Positions 10,693-20,826 of a DNA stretch of 64,000 nucleotides are shown piece after piece. The position numbers and the translations under genes are program-made. Source of the stretch: Rhynchopus sp. YZ270_cl-10 (taxonomy: Eukaryota; Euglenozoa; Diplonemea; Diplonemida; Diplonemidae); assembly GCA_964035575.1 (NCBI GenBank), contig OZ037847.1, positions 186,001 to 250,000 of the forward strand, in the 5' to 3' direction. Each line of letters opens with the position of its first letter. The first letter of the stretch is position 1. Below the pieces are notes generated by a model. The model saw only the letters and a program-made list of their open reading frames with translations, searched no databases and was not told the DNA's origin.

Positions 10693-13323
10693 TCACCACA
10701 CAATCTCGTACGACGCTATCTCCTTTGCGACGGACATGTGACTGATTTCTTCGTAGCTGCTGCGTGAGTGTATTTCAGCTGCATCAATGGTCTTCAGGAT
10801 CTCCACAGCATCATCCCAGCGCTGCTTCTCCACTGCCACAAAAGCTTTATTCAGCTTGTGTGCGGGCGACTCGTGGACCTCCTCGAGCTGGTACATCCAC
10901 TCCCCAACAAGCACTGTCAGCTCTGCAAGCACACGGGACACAACCAACGGAATGCCTTCACGCGGCCCCTTGTTGCTTTTCACAAAGCCAAAGTGTCTGA
11001 AGTCAAAGACACCCTCGCACGCCTCGTAGATGCTGCTGTCGGTGATGAGCCCGTAGCCCTTGATCTTGGCGTAGCGCTCCAAGGAGTAGCCCCACGAGAC
11101 ACACTTGCCAAGAGTCGAATAGCGCTTCATGGTGTCAGCACCAATGTGCCCAGAGAGCACGGTGCCTGCGACCACGGCAGACGAGATGCGGAGCTGGAGT
11201 GACGACTCTGCGTTGGAGAGGATCTCAAGGCCCGACAGCGTCGCCGACTCGCGGAAACTTGTGATAGGGCGTGCGCCGTTGTATGTGATCACGACACGGT
11301 CGCCGGAGAAGGTCTCGGGCACACCACCACGGCCGTGGCTGACCTCGATGCACATTTGGATATATTGCTTGTGCTTCGCGATGACGTCGTTCTCGCGTGT
11401 GTTCATCATGTCGCTGTGGAAGCCGATGACATTCGCCATAAGGAAGGAGACCTTCTTCTTGGAGAGCGACGGTGTCCAGTTGCCCATGCGTTGGTGCCCG
11501 CCCTGAGCCAGGGTGTTGCGGTCTGTGCCAATATGCGACTCAGACTTGTTCGTAATTGTGTGCGTAAGTGCATTCGACCCCGTCACGGAGATCGAGGTGG
11601 CGGTCTCAGACTCCACATCGGAGGTGTCGTCTGCATACTTCGCCAGAAGCGTGCGTGGCAGGTACCTGCGGTACTCAATCAGGTTGTCCACAATCTTCAT
11701 AAACGCAAGAATAATGTCTGAAGGGTTCTCCAGCCCACGGATGTCGTCCAGATCTTCAAGGCGCATGTAGGCAATGCTTTGCGCACAGCGGAATGCAACC
11801 GCCTTCTCGGAGTAGAGCTTCGACAAACGCACCTGATCACGGAGCACACGGAATCCTGCCAGAGGTGCGCCAATGAGGAGGAAGGCACCAATAATGACGC
11901 TGATCACAATGATCACGTTCTTGTCCGTCTTGCCCTCCGAGAAGGGACAGTCGATGTTGCCTTCTCCGAAGTTCTTCATGCCTGAGGGACAGACGTGGCA
12001 GATCTCCGCACCTTCTTCTGAGAAGCTGCCTTCTGGACAGAGACTGCAGGAGGAGGAGAACTCCTGGCTGAAGGAGCCTGCAGGGCAGGCTTCGTGGTCC
12101 GTCACAACGGAGTACGTGCCGGCAGTGCAGTTGTGGCATTCAACAACGTAGGAGGGTGGGTTCTGCGTCACAGCAACGGTGTAGCGTGTCCCGTTCCCAC
12201 AGGCGTCACCACTGAGGATGAGATTGCCTGTGTCTGATATGCCGTCGATGGTGTAGTCCATCTTCACAGCAAGGTGGAAGTCATCCAAACAGTCGCCAAC
12301 CTTCTCCTGCACCCGCACACCGCCCTTCCACACAGGGTGGCAGAAAGGGTCAAAGCCACCCTTCATCTTCGTCACCGTGGAGTGGAAAAGCTTGCGTGTG
12401 GGTGTGTCCACCTCAAACGAGGGGTCGTGGTTGACTGATACGCCACTCGGGTACCCATACCACAGGTTGTGGCTTCCGTTCCTGAATGTGCCTGAGTACG
12501 ACCTGTTCATCAGCTCAGTGTAGATGGGTTCCCAGTTGAAATTTGATGACGTAAGCACAGTCTCCCCAATGATCTTCCGCCCGTCCGTGTTGGAGGCAAC
12601 ACTGTGTATCCCGTTTGCCTTTGCGTACAGTGCACCCTCCTGTGTGTCGGTGTGGTAGGCAATCACATCACATCCCATTGCATGCAAACGACGTGCAGCC
12701 TCACGCTCCTTCACGGGATCATAAAACGTACCAATCCAGATCACCACCGCGTCAACTTTGTGCTCAACGTATGTGGAGTTCATGATGGCACCTGCCCCGA
12801 CCTGTGCACCAAGGTAGTAAGCGTTGGCAGAACGGTACACTTCCGCAATCGGGATGGATGCAATAAAACCAACACGCTTTACTGTACTCTTCCCACCTGC
12901 AACCACACCAGACACGTAACGTGAGTGGTAGACACGTCCAAAGGCTGTGATGAAGTTATCCTGTCCAGAGTAGTAACCCGACACGTGAACAAAGTCGACA
13001 TTTGGATGAGCCTTTGCCGCAGCAAACGTCTCTTCGTGGTACATGAAGGAACAACCGATAACCATGTCGTAACCACTCTCCGACACGTTCTTCATCATCA
13101 CTTTCACGTCTTCTGACGACAGAGCCTCAAAGATGTCGGTGTGTATGCTGTCACCACGTGCCTCAAGCTCAGGCAGCAGTGCTTCCTGTGCACGGATCCT
13201 TCCTTCGTTGTGTGTGTACGTCCATCCCAGGTCAGAGATGTCACCGTTGTAGAAGAAGGCAGCTTTGAAGGTGCGCGCATCCATCTGTGCACACACTGCA
13301 AGGAGCACACATGTGCGGAGCAT
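10693..13323 (-). CDS. BMP-domain receptor with pseudo-cyclase domain (paralogue 2, mosaic)
   Basis: An 876-residue paralogue with the architecture of the 2.6-5.3 kb gene: signal peptide, BMP/PnrA-like domain, Cys-rich stalk, membrane helix and the same degenerate cyclase-like domain lacking the first metal Asp. The product is 6 residues shorter: the start site differs but N-terminal length is equal, and an 18-bp deletion in the stalk removes one CTPCP unit. It is a mosaic. From the start codon to about 12604 it follows paralogue 3 (same signal peptide, MLRTCVLLAVCAQ). From about 12557 to the stop and through the 3' flank it follows paralogue 1. An acceptor-like CCACACCACAG ends at 13333, 9 nt above the ATG. 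Intronless. Expected to be a surface receptor; ligand unknown. Confidence 0.85.
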   Translation of the reverse strand: MLRTCVLLAVCAQMDARTFKAAFFYNGDISDLGWTYTHNEGRIRAQEALLPELEARGDSIHTDIFEALSSEDVKVMMKNVSESGYDMVIGCSFMYHEETFAAAKAHPNVDFVHVSGYYSGQDNFITAFGRVYHSRYVSGVVAGGKSTVKRVGFIASIPIAEVYRSANAYYLGAQVGAGAIMNSTYVEHKVDAVVIWIGTFYDPVKEREAARRLHAMGCDVIAYHTDTQEGALYAKANGIHSVASNTDGRKIIGETVLTSSNFNWEPIYTELMNRSYSGTFRNGSHNLWYGYPSGVSVNHDPSFEVDTPTRKLFHSTVTKMKGGFDPFCHPVWKGGVRVQEKVGDCLDDFHLAVKMDYTIDGISDTGNLILSGDACGNGTRYTVAVTQNPPSYVVECHNCTAGTYSVVTDHEACPAGSFSQEFSSSCSLCPEGSFSEEGAEICHVCPSGMKNFGEGNIDCPFSEGKTDKNVIIVISVIIGAFLLIGAPLAGFRVLRDQVRLSKLYSEKAVAFRCAQSIAYMRLEDLDDIRGLENPSDIILAFMKIVDNLIEYRRYLPRTLLAKYADDTSDVESETATSISVTGSNALTHTITNKSESHIGTDRNTLAQGGHQRMGNWTPSLSKKKVSFLMANVIGFHSDMMNTRENDVIAKHKQYIQMCIEVSHGRGGVPETFSGDRVVITYNGARPITSFRESATLSGLEILSNAESSLQLRISSAVVAGTVLSGHIGADTMKRYSTLGKCVSWGYSLERYAKIKGYGLITDSSIYEACEGVFDFRHFGFVKSNKGPREGIPLVVSRVLAELTVLVGEWMYQLEEVHESPAHKLNKAFVAVEKQRWDDAVEILKTIDAAEIHSRSSYEEISHMSVAKEIASYEIVW

Positions 13324-13470
13324 TGTGAGGTCCTGTGGTGTGGGTGAGGGAGTGGGACGTGATTAGGACACAAACAAAAAATTTCAATAGTTACTCTCTG
13401 GTGCACTGCTGACTATTCCTGCGTGTCTCGTCCTAACTGGAAAGCTAGGAAACATGACTTCAATATTCAC

Positions 13471-16400
13471 TTAGTCCTTTACGGACACTCGTGCCCCGCA
13501 ACCATGCTGCCTGAGGTACTGACTGACGATGAGCGGGGTGCGGCTGGCTGTGCGGTGGCAGTGCTGTTCGATGGGCTTGTATTCGGCGTTGTCGAAGCAG
13601 GCTTCGTAGTCAGGTCCCCAGAGCCATGTGTCGGCATCTTCGTTCTTCATGAAGTCCATCTCGTAGACGGGGAGCAGCACCTCGTGGTAGACGGTGACTT
13701 CTACCCTGCTCACAGGGCGCAGGTTGTCCTGCAAGCGTGGGTCGTCGCATAGGGAGAGCTTCTGCTCCAAGGCGGTGACGCAGGCAAAACACTCAAAGTA
13801 CTCTGCCTCGTGCACCAGTGCCTCAGCTACGCTGATGGGTGTTCCCACAACCGTAATAAAACGCTGGTTTCCTGTGCCCACCGTGCCAGTGGACACAGGG
13901 CCTGTGCAGACACCTACGTGCGCAGTGCAGGCATTGCTGAATAAGAAATGCTGGACAAGAGAGACAAAATGAGCAGCAAGTTGCTCGTGTGCGCCGACGG
14001 GCTGCGAAGGGAAGGTATTCCACCCTACAACGAGGTTGTTGTTGTGTGCGGCTATCACGTTCCCGTTCGTGCGCTCCATACCAGCGAGGATGCGCGGCAG
14101 TGTTGACTGCGACGCAGCCATCACGTCGTCGGGGGAGCCTTGAAACACGATGCTCAGCTTCGCTACAGTCGTCGACATCATTCTGCTGAACAGCTTGTTG
14201 TCCCTGCGCGGCGAAGTCGCCTCGCCGTTGCTGCCCTCTGCTGAGCTCGCCCGACGCTTCCTGTCCAGCACACACTGCGCGACGTCCAGCTCCCTCATCT
14301 GCAGCGACACGGGGATTACCAGCACGACGGAGTGGCTATCTCTGAAGCCCTTCAACGTCGTGTTCGGCAGCGGCACCACGACGTACTGCTCCCTGAGGAG
14401 CAGGACGTCCTCCTGCAACCCTTCCAACGTCTCTTCGCATACACAGACCGACCCCCCAGCACCAGCAGCCTCGAGCCGTGCAGCCTTGTTCACCGTGGAC
14501 CCAAAATAGTCTACGCGACGCGTCAGTGCGTTCTCCTCTATGGTGACGGGGCCGTAGTGGAGGCCCCCACGCACCCGCAGGCCTTTCCATATGCTGCCGT
14601 GCCGCTTGCTGTGTGTGTGGGTGTGCAGTGACTGCGGCCAGTCGTCACTGCGGACAAGGTTCATCTGGATTTCTAACGAAAATATGAGTGCCTCCAAAGC
14701 CGTGTCGAAGGCGACCATGAAGGAGTCGCCAATAGTTTTCACTTCGTAGCCGTTGTGTGCAGCAATGTCGTCACGGATGATGCGGTTGTGCACGGACAGA
14801 CCCACAGCCATCTCTTCCGGGAAGGCCTCCCACAGGTCTGTCGAACGCTGGATGTCCGTGAACACTATCGCGGCCGTGCAGCTGTTGAGCCCAGGGGCGA
14901 TGCGGTCTGGCGCTGTAATGGAATCACTGAGGCCTGCCTGCAGCAACGTCTGCGGGAGGTACCTGCGGTATTCGATCAGGTTGTCCATGATGCGGATGAA
15001 CGAGAGCACAATGTCCGACGGCTTCTCGATTGTACGGATGTCGTCCACCTCCTCCAGCCGCATGCATGCAATGCTCTCCGCACAGCGCATGGCAACAGCC
15101 TTCTCAGAGTGCAGGGATGAGATCTTCGACCGATCACGCATGAACCTCACTAGGAAGAGCAGCGCGATGATCATAAGCCCGCCAGCCACAGTCGCAAGAA
15201 CGATCTCCGGGGTGTACGTCTTCGCCGTAGATATCAGGCACTCCGCGTTGCCCATGCCTGCGTTCGTCATCTCGGCAGGGCACTGCAGACACACACCCAC
15301 GCCACCAGGCGAGAACAGACCTTCTGCACAGGGACTGCAGGTAGGCAGGCCACCTTCACTTGCTGTGCCCAAGGGGCAAGACGTGCAGAAGGACGCACCC
15401 TCGACGCTGAAGGAGCCTGGGGGGCAGGGCGTGCACGTCTTCGCACCCTCGTGGCTGTTTATCACGGAGTACGTGCCGGCAGCGCAGTTGTGGCATCGTA
15501 TATCAAATGCAGCAGGATTCTGTGTCACGTGTTCTGTGTAGCGTGTGCCGTTCCCACAGGCCTCCCCAGACAGCGACATAAAACCAACATCCGTCGGACC
15601 ATCAATGATGAACTGCATCTTCACAGCAAGGTAGAAGTCCCCCAAACAGTCGCCAACATTCTCCTGCACCCGCACACCGTCCTTCCACACAGGGTGGCAG
15701 AAAGGGTCAAAGCCACCCTTCATCTTTCTTACTGTGGAGTGGAAGAGCTTGCGTGTGGGTGTGTCCACCTCAAACGAAGGCACGTGGTTGACCGACACAC
15801 CAGCAGGGTACCCATACCACAGGTTGTGGCTTCCGCTCTTGAACGTGCCTAAGTACGACCTGTTCATCAGCTCTGCATAAAGCGGTCCCCAGTTGAAACT
15901 CGAAGAAGTAAGCACAGTCTCCCCAATGATCTTCCGCCCGTCCGTGTTGGAGGCAACACTGTGTATCCCGTTTGCCTTTGCGTACAGTGCACCCTCCTGT
16001 GTGTCGGTGTGGTAGGCAATCACATCACATCCCATTGCATGCAAACGACGTGCAGCCTCACGCTCCTTCACGGGATCATAAAACGTACCAATCCAGATCA
16101 CCACCGCGTCAACTTTGTGCTCAACGTATGTGGAGTTCATGATGGCACCTGCCCCGACCTGTGCACCAAGGTAGTAAGCGTTGGCAGAACGGTACACTTC
16201 CGCAATCGGGATGGATGCAATAAAACCAACACGCTTTACTGTACTCTTCCCACCTGCAACCACACCAGACACGTAACGTGAGTGGTAGACACGTCCAAAG
16301 GCTGTGATGAAGTTATCCTGTCCAGAGTAGTAACCCGACACGTGAACAAAGTCGACATTTGGATGAGCCTTTGCCGCAGCAAACGTCTCTTCGTGGTACA

Positions 16401-16680
16401 TGAAGGAACAACCGATAACCATGTCGTAACCACTCTCCGACACGTTCTTCATCATCACTTTCACGTCTTCTGACGACAGAGCCTCAAAGATGTCGGTGTG
16501 TATGCTGTCACCACGTGCCTCAAGCTCAGGCAGCAGTGCTTCCTGTGCACGGATCCTTCCTTCGTTGTGTGTGTACGTCCATCCCAGGTCAGAGATGTCA
16601 CCGTTGTAGAAGAAGGCAGCTTTGAAGGTGCGCGCATCCATCTGTGCACACACTGCAAGGAGCACACATGTACGGAGCAT
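13471..16680 (-). CDS. BMP-domain receptor adenylate cyclase (paralogue 3, catalytically competent)
   Basis: A 1069-residue receptor with a signal peptide (1-15), BMP/PnrA-like ectodomain (about 18-330), longer Cys-rich stalk (about 396-482, one more repeat than its neighbours) and membrane helix (491-513). A complete class III cyclase domain follows (about 600-760): metal Asps D609 (VFTDI) and D652 (KTIGDSF), substrate-type residues K648 and D724 (RVDYFG), and transition-state N731 and R735 (TVNKAARLE). The Lys/Asp pair predicts ATP as substrate, so cAMP would be made inside the cell. A second, degenerate cyclase-like domain (about 850-1010) fills the C-terminus. The layout resembles trypanosomatid receptor adenylate cyclases but with a different ligand-binding fold. 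The start at 16680 begins the signal peptide; the open frame runs 66 codons further upstream without support. Confidence 0.87.
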   Translation of the reverse strand: MLRTCVLLAVCAQMDARTFKAAFFYNGDISDLGWTYTHNEGRIRAQEALLPELEARGDSIHTDIFEALSSEDVKVMMKNVSESGYDMVIGCSFMYHEETFAAAKAHPNVDFVHVSGYYSGQDNFITAFGRVYHSRYVSGVVAGGKSTVKRVGFIASIPIAEVYRSANAYYLGAQVGAGAIMNSTYVEHKVDAVVIWIGTFYDPVKEREAARRLHAMGCDVIAYHTDTQEGALYAKANGIHSVASNTDGRKIIGETVLTSSSFNWGPLYAELMNRSYLGTFKSGSHNLWYGYPAGVSVNHVPSFEVDTPTRKLFHSTVRKMKGGFDPFCHPVWKDGVRVQENVGDCLGDFYLAVKMQFIIDGPTDVGFMSLSGEACGNGTRYTEHVTQNPAAFDIRCHNCAAGTYSVINSHEGAKTCTPCPPGSFSVEGASFCTSCPLGTASEGGLPTCSPCAEGLFSPGGVGVCLQCPAEMTNAGMGNAECLISTAKTYTPEIVLATVAGGLMIIALLFLVRFMRDRSKISSLHSEKAVAMRCAESIACMRLEEVDDIRTIEKPSDIVLSFIRIMDNLIEYRRYLPQTLLQAGLSDSITAPDRIAPGLNSCTAAIVFTDIQRSTDLWEAFPEEMAVGLSVHNRIIRDDIAAHNGYEVKTIGDSFMVAFDTALEALIFSLEIQMNLVRSDDWPQSLHTHTHSKRHGSIWKGLRVRGGLHYGPVTIEENALTRRVDYFGSTVNKAARLEAAGAGGSVCVCEETLEGLQEDVLLLREQYVVVPLPNTTLKGFRDSHSVVLVIPVSLQMRELDVAQCVLDRKRRASSAEGSNGEATSPRRDNKLFSRMMSTTVAKLSIVFQGSPDDVMAASQSTLPRILAGMERTNGNVIAAHNNNLVVGWNTFPSQPVGAHEQLAAHFVSLVQHFLFSNACTAHVGVCTGPVSTGTVGTGNQRFITVVGTPISVAEALVHEAEYFECFACVTALEQKLSLCDDPRLQDNLRPVSRVEVTVYHEVLLPVYEMDFMKNEDADTWLWGPDYEACFDNAEYKPIEQHCHRTASRTPLIVSQYLRQHGCGARVSVKD

Positions 16681-16986
16681 TGTGAGGGTCACATATGCAA
16701 TAATGTAGTGGTTCACTGTTGGTGTGGTGTACAATGTGAACGGAGGGGAAAGATACAAAGCAAGAGAACAATAAACGAGGAGGTGTCTTAGGTTCGTTTC
16801 GTGCGTTTGTTTTAAGGGGATGTCGGGAGTGGTGGGTTTGTGTGTTTCGTTCGATAGAGGTCGCTGCTTCTTAAGCACCGCTCTCCCCTTCCCCTCCCCA
16901 CCACCCGAGAAACCCCATTCCGTACAGACAACTACGGCCAGTACTCACCCTGCCCAACTTAGGTTCGTTTGCCGCTTTCAGGGAAA
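16681..16986. other. intergenic spacer between cyclase 3 and THOC3
   Basis: No gene seen. It holds the 5' flank of the cyclase gene, with an acceptor-like CACCAACAG on the minus strand near 16717, and the 3' untranslated region of THOC3. The C-rich tract near 16884-16910 is unremarkable. Confidence 0.5.
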
Positions 16987-18531
16987 TTACTGTGAAAAGG
17001 GAAGAAAATTGAAATTGTGGATGATATGTTTTGTGTCTGAACATACTTCGGCGTTTGGGATCCAGAAGTGCACGCATCTGTCCTGCGGGCCGTCACTGTG
17101 GTGGCTCTCTCGCATGCCGTGCTCGTTGCGTGATTCAATGCAGTACATAATCATGTACTTCCTGTCGGGTTTGTGATTTTAAAGGAATGTTAAACGCAGT
17201 AACATACTTTGTGTGCCAGGAGACATCGAAGTAGCTGTACCCCCTCGGCAGGGGTGGGTGTTTGTGGAGGAGCTGTGGTGGTGTGGAGTTGAGCAAATAT
17301 TTGTTGAATGCCCACAAAGAGAAAACTATAACTGTTGTCACAGATCTACATACACACCACCGATGTGCACCACTGTTTCTTGGTTCTAAAAAAAGGGGGG
17401 GGGAGGGAAACGCTGCCCAAAAACATACCGTCCGTGTCGCACTGTGTATGACAAACATCTCTGTCTTGGCCACTATGCACGCAAGCTCCCCGTCGTAGCT
17501 GAACGCTACACACCTGACCTCTTCTTTGCAACGTGCGAAACAGCCAATAGTCTCAAACGTGTCGAGCGTGAGGAACGTCGACACGCTGTCCGAGCTTGCC
17601 GTTGCGAAGTAACGCCCACTCGGGTCAGTCGCAACGGAGTAGATGGAGGAGGAGTGGCACTGCAGCGAGAGCTTCTTGTGCTGTGCGTGGATGCCTGGGT
17701 TGCCGGACGCCTTCGTCACCACCTGTGTTTGTTTTGTTCATATGTTCAGTGCTGCCAGAAGCATTCCTCCAGAAACACTCAAAACCCAGGCTCGCCACCT
17801 GAGAGTTCTTGCAGGATGCTAAACCTCTGTTAGGTTACGAACCCGAATGAAGGACATACCTGATATGCGACGATGGTGCCCACATCTGTTGCGGCAAGAA
17901 GCTTCTCGCCGTCTGGGTTGAGACGGAAGTCGTGACAGCGGTACGGCAGCTCTGAGCACGCTGTGCGCTCGAGCTTGCGCTGGTCCTTCACTGCGAAGAG
18001 GATCATGTGGTCGGTGTCGGTGGAGACGAAGATGTGTTCGCCTGAGGGGTGCCAGCGGATGACGTTGCCCATGCAGCCTACAGAACGCATGTCACCCACT
18101 TTGATGCATGCGTCTGCCTCACCACCCACCATGCGGACGTTCCAGATGTGCACCTTGTCGCCTCCCGTGGCCGCTAGCAGGTTTGGGTCGTTCGGGTGCC
18201 AGCGCACAGAGGAGATCTCTCTGCCAATGCTCGCGTCGCACATCAAAGGTGTCGCGGTCACCTGCCGTTCGGTGTGCGTGCCTTCCGCAATCTTGTTGAA
18301 GTCGTACACCATCACGTACCCCCCAGTGGTCCCCAGAGCAAAGTACTTCCCGTCGCAACTCCAGTCCACGGTCGTTGGTGTCCCCAACGGTACACCGTCC
18401 TTCTTGATGTGCACCATCATCCGCCGCCCCACGTCGCTGCCAGACTTTGCAAAATATTTTGAAAATTCGTCTGCAGGTTTGGCATCAATCCAGGACTGCT
18501 CTGAGCCATATAAATCCTCCCATGTCTTCAT
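16987..18531 (-). CDS. THOC3: THO complex subunit 3 (THOC3/TEX1-like WD40 protein)
   Basis: Five exons: 18531-17860, 17722-17429, 17272-17208, 17161-17047 and the stop codon at 16989-16987. They join in frame to 382 residues. All four introns start GTATGT and end CAG. The protein is a WD40 propeller (VDWSCDGKYFALGTTGGYV; VRWHPNDPNLLAATGGDKV; SIYSVATDPSGRYFATASSD). The order of repeats and motifs such as HAQHKKLSLQCHSSSIYSV and the closing VHFWIPN fit THOC3, the WD40 subunit of the nuclear THO/TREX complex that couples transcription to mRNA export. The ATG at 18531 is chosen because sequence upstream is Pro-rich and not conserved-looking. The stop codon is the first codon of the last exon, and the 57-nt intron before it is open in frame, so retention would add 19 residues and use the same stop. 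Confidence 0.85.
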
Positions 18532-18866
18532 CGCAGATGAAGTAGTGAGTGTGGGAGGTGTGCCTGAGGGGGTAAAGGGTAGAGGGTAGAGGGCAGAGGG
18601 TAGATACCGTACGGTTGGGATGCAAAGAGGAACAAAAACCACACAAAAGAGATACGATTACGTTACTAGAGTTATAAAAACCACGGAGGGAAAAAATCCG
18701 TTGTTTTTTAGCACCCCCCAGGCAGACCAGGAGGGTCATACGTTTGTATTAAAAAAGAAAAGCTATCCAAAACTCTCCGTCGCCACTCACCGCAAAGAAA
18801 GTTGGGTCAGATGTTCCCCCCCGCCTTTCACCACCTTTTAGAGACCACGCCACAGAACCTTCTCCC

Positions 18867-19478
18867 CTATGCCTCAGGCTCCACCCCCGCCGCCTTGTTC
18901 GCAGCATCAGACCAGTACTGGAAGATCTCTTGAATCGCTTCTTTGTCCGACGGCAGAATCGCTGGGGGGCTGCACCCTCCGGTCTCTGCTTTTGTGAGGA
19001 GTTCTATTGTTGCAAAGTCGAGAAGGTGCTGTGGGAGGAGCACCTGCGCCTGTTGCACCGTGCTGAGATACATCGACTGGCACACTGCAGATTTGTGCCG
19101 TGCGTAGGGTGAGAGGTCCGACGTGGCGACGTTCTTTCTGAGGGTAGGGTCCTGCACCACGCAGAACACAAGGAGATGTGCAAAGCGCCGTGCCACCTCT
19201 GGGGTGGATAGCGACGATAGATCCGCACCTAAGGCCCCCTCGTCCCCCCACTCCCCCCAGTACTGCACACGCAGCTCGCCCTCTGCCTGGTCCAGGAGCG
19301 TCGCATCGATGCTCTCCTTCGACTCCTTCAGCTCTTTGCTGCTTGCAATGTTGAGCTGCACCCTCCGGTAGCGTCCGTACACCTGCTTTGCAACACTCTT
19401 CACGGAGTCACCCCAAAGAGAGGCTACGCTATTTGTAGCCGGCACCGTAGCGCATCGTACCAGACATCGGCGGAACAT
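18867..19478 (-). CDS. hypothetical protein, probable mitochondrial targeting
   Basis: Single-exon gene for 203 residues. The start at 19478 gives a short basic N-terminus (MFRRCLVRCATVPATNSVAS) typical of a mitochondrial presequence, and an acceptor-like TTCGCATCAG ends at 19487, 8 nt above it. The rest is soluble and mixed helical, with no motif that I recognise, no Cys pairs and no membrane helix. The frame is open 32 codons further upstream, but that part looks like untranslated sequence. Coding is supported by length, composition and position in the one-way cluster between THOC3 and the next gene. Confidence 0.65.
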   Translation of the reverse strand: MFRRCLVRCATVPATNSVASLWGDSVKSVAKQVYGRYRRVQLNIASSKELKESKESIDATLLDQAEGELRVQYWGEWGDEGALGADLSSLSTPEVARRFAHLLVFCVVQDPTLRKNVATSDLSPYARHKSAVCQSMYLSTVQQAQVLLPQHLLDFATIELLTKAETGGCSPPAILPSDKEAIQEIFQYWSDAANKAAGVEPEA

Positions 19479-19578
19479 TTTGTATTCTGATGCGAAGGAG
19501 GATGAGAAAGAGAAATGGAGAAGGGGAGATGCCCAAAGGGTAAAATAATCATGAAGTAAGCAAGGCTCCCTCAAGGCA

Positions 19579-19738
19579 GTGATCTAAAATACGTGGCAAA
19601 ATACGTATTAATACGTAATAATACGTAGCAATACGTGGCTTACCCCCCACGGCATTACGTATCAATACGTATCAATACGTATCAATACGTATCAATACGA
19701 ATTCGCATTATACGTATCAATACGTATTTTAGATCACT
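19579..19738. mobile_element. 160-bp palindromic MITE-like element
   Basis: Perfect ends: AGTGATCTAAAATACGT at the left and its reverse complement at the right. The interior is built of AATACGTATC-type units. No coding capacity. The size and perfect termini fit a miniature inverted-repeat element or a foldback satellite. Confidence 0.7.
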
Positions 19739-19778
19739 CAGGGCCTCAAGGGGAGGACCTTGAAGGGGGGGGGGGGGG

Positions 19779-20826
19779 GGTGTAGGGAGCACGGCGAGGC
19801 CCTTTTTTCTGTAACACTCAACAAAAAATCATGAAAACGTGTAAAAAAAATATCCGAAAACACAAAACCACCCCAGAAAACACATTTGTGGGACTATTTC
19901 TTACTTTTTGATGCCTTTTGGCACTTTCCCCCCCGATTTTTTGACACTTTTTGACACGTTTTCACCCAATTTCCCCCTTCTCTGAGGGTATTTGATAGCA
20001 GGGCGATTTATAAAAAAATTCAAAAATTTAAACTAGTCCAAAACAAGAGGAAAAGTGGTTTTTTCCAGTCAGATGTGTGCGCAGAGTGATTTCCGGGGGG
20101 TTTTGGGGCCAAAAGTCCAGTTTTTTCAATGTCTTCGCTGAAAATATTGAATTTTTTTTATACACAAAAACCACATTTTAGCCGGGGAGGAGAAAGCGTT
20201 ACCAAAGCGTTACACACCCTCTATTTGGACCTCCGGGAACCAAAATCGACCAGAAAATGGTTGTAAATACGATTTTTCAACCCCCATAAGGTATCTAAGA
20301 TCAACCCCGGGGGTATTGGTCTCTTCTATGGACGTTTTGTGGACGATTTTTGGGTTTTGGGGTGACGAAAAGGCCTAAAAAACGAGGTAAAAACTGCCCC
20401 CTTTTCTGTCTCATCCACTCAAATACACGCTCGGGCCCCAATCTGGACGCCCAAAAGCTTCGAAACCCACATATTTCCACTGCCGGACCTCACCGGAGGG
20501 GACGTGGGGTGGTTTTCGGCACCTTAGAAGAAAAACTGTGCTCCCGGATCCATTTTTTTGAAAGCGTTACATTCCTAGAGGAAATCTTACTAAAATCTTA
20601 CTATTTTCGAAGCCGTTTTTTTGAAAAAAAGTGATTTTTTTTAGAAAATAAACGCTCAGTTTTGGTTGTTTGGTGTTTCATTGGGCAGAATCGACGAATT
20701 TTAGGCCACTTTGGGACCAGGTAGACCCACCTTGGCGGGTTTTATGACTTTTTTTCAAAAAATTCTTGAAAAAACACGAGCGTTACAGAGGGTCCTTAAG
20801 GATTTCCTTAAGGGCTGTGCCCCCTA
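19779..20826. mobile_element. ~1.05-kb non-autonomous DNA transposon-like element
   Basis: Imperfect terminal inverted repeats. The left end reads TAGGGAGCACGGC, then TCTGTAACACTC. The right end, on the other strand, reads TAGGGGGCACAGC, then TCTGTAACGCTC. Ends of the form TA-GGG would fit a TA target duplication. The interior is T/A-run rich, with several GCGTTAC motifs and no long frame. Its right 385 bp (20441-20826) recur at 46752-47134, which supports a mobile family. Confidence 0.6.

Noticed and set aside
16681-16878. 66-residue N-terminal extension of cyclase paralogue 3
   Set aside because: The downstream ATG begins a signal peptide identical to that of paralogue 2, so the extension is probably untranslated leader.
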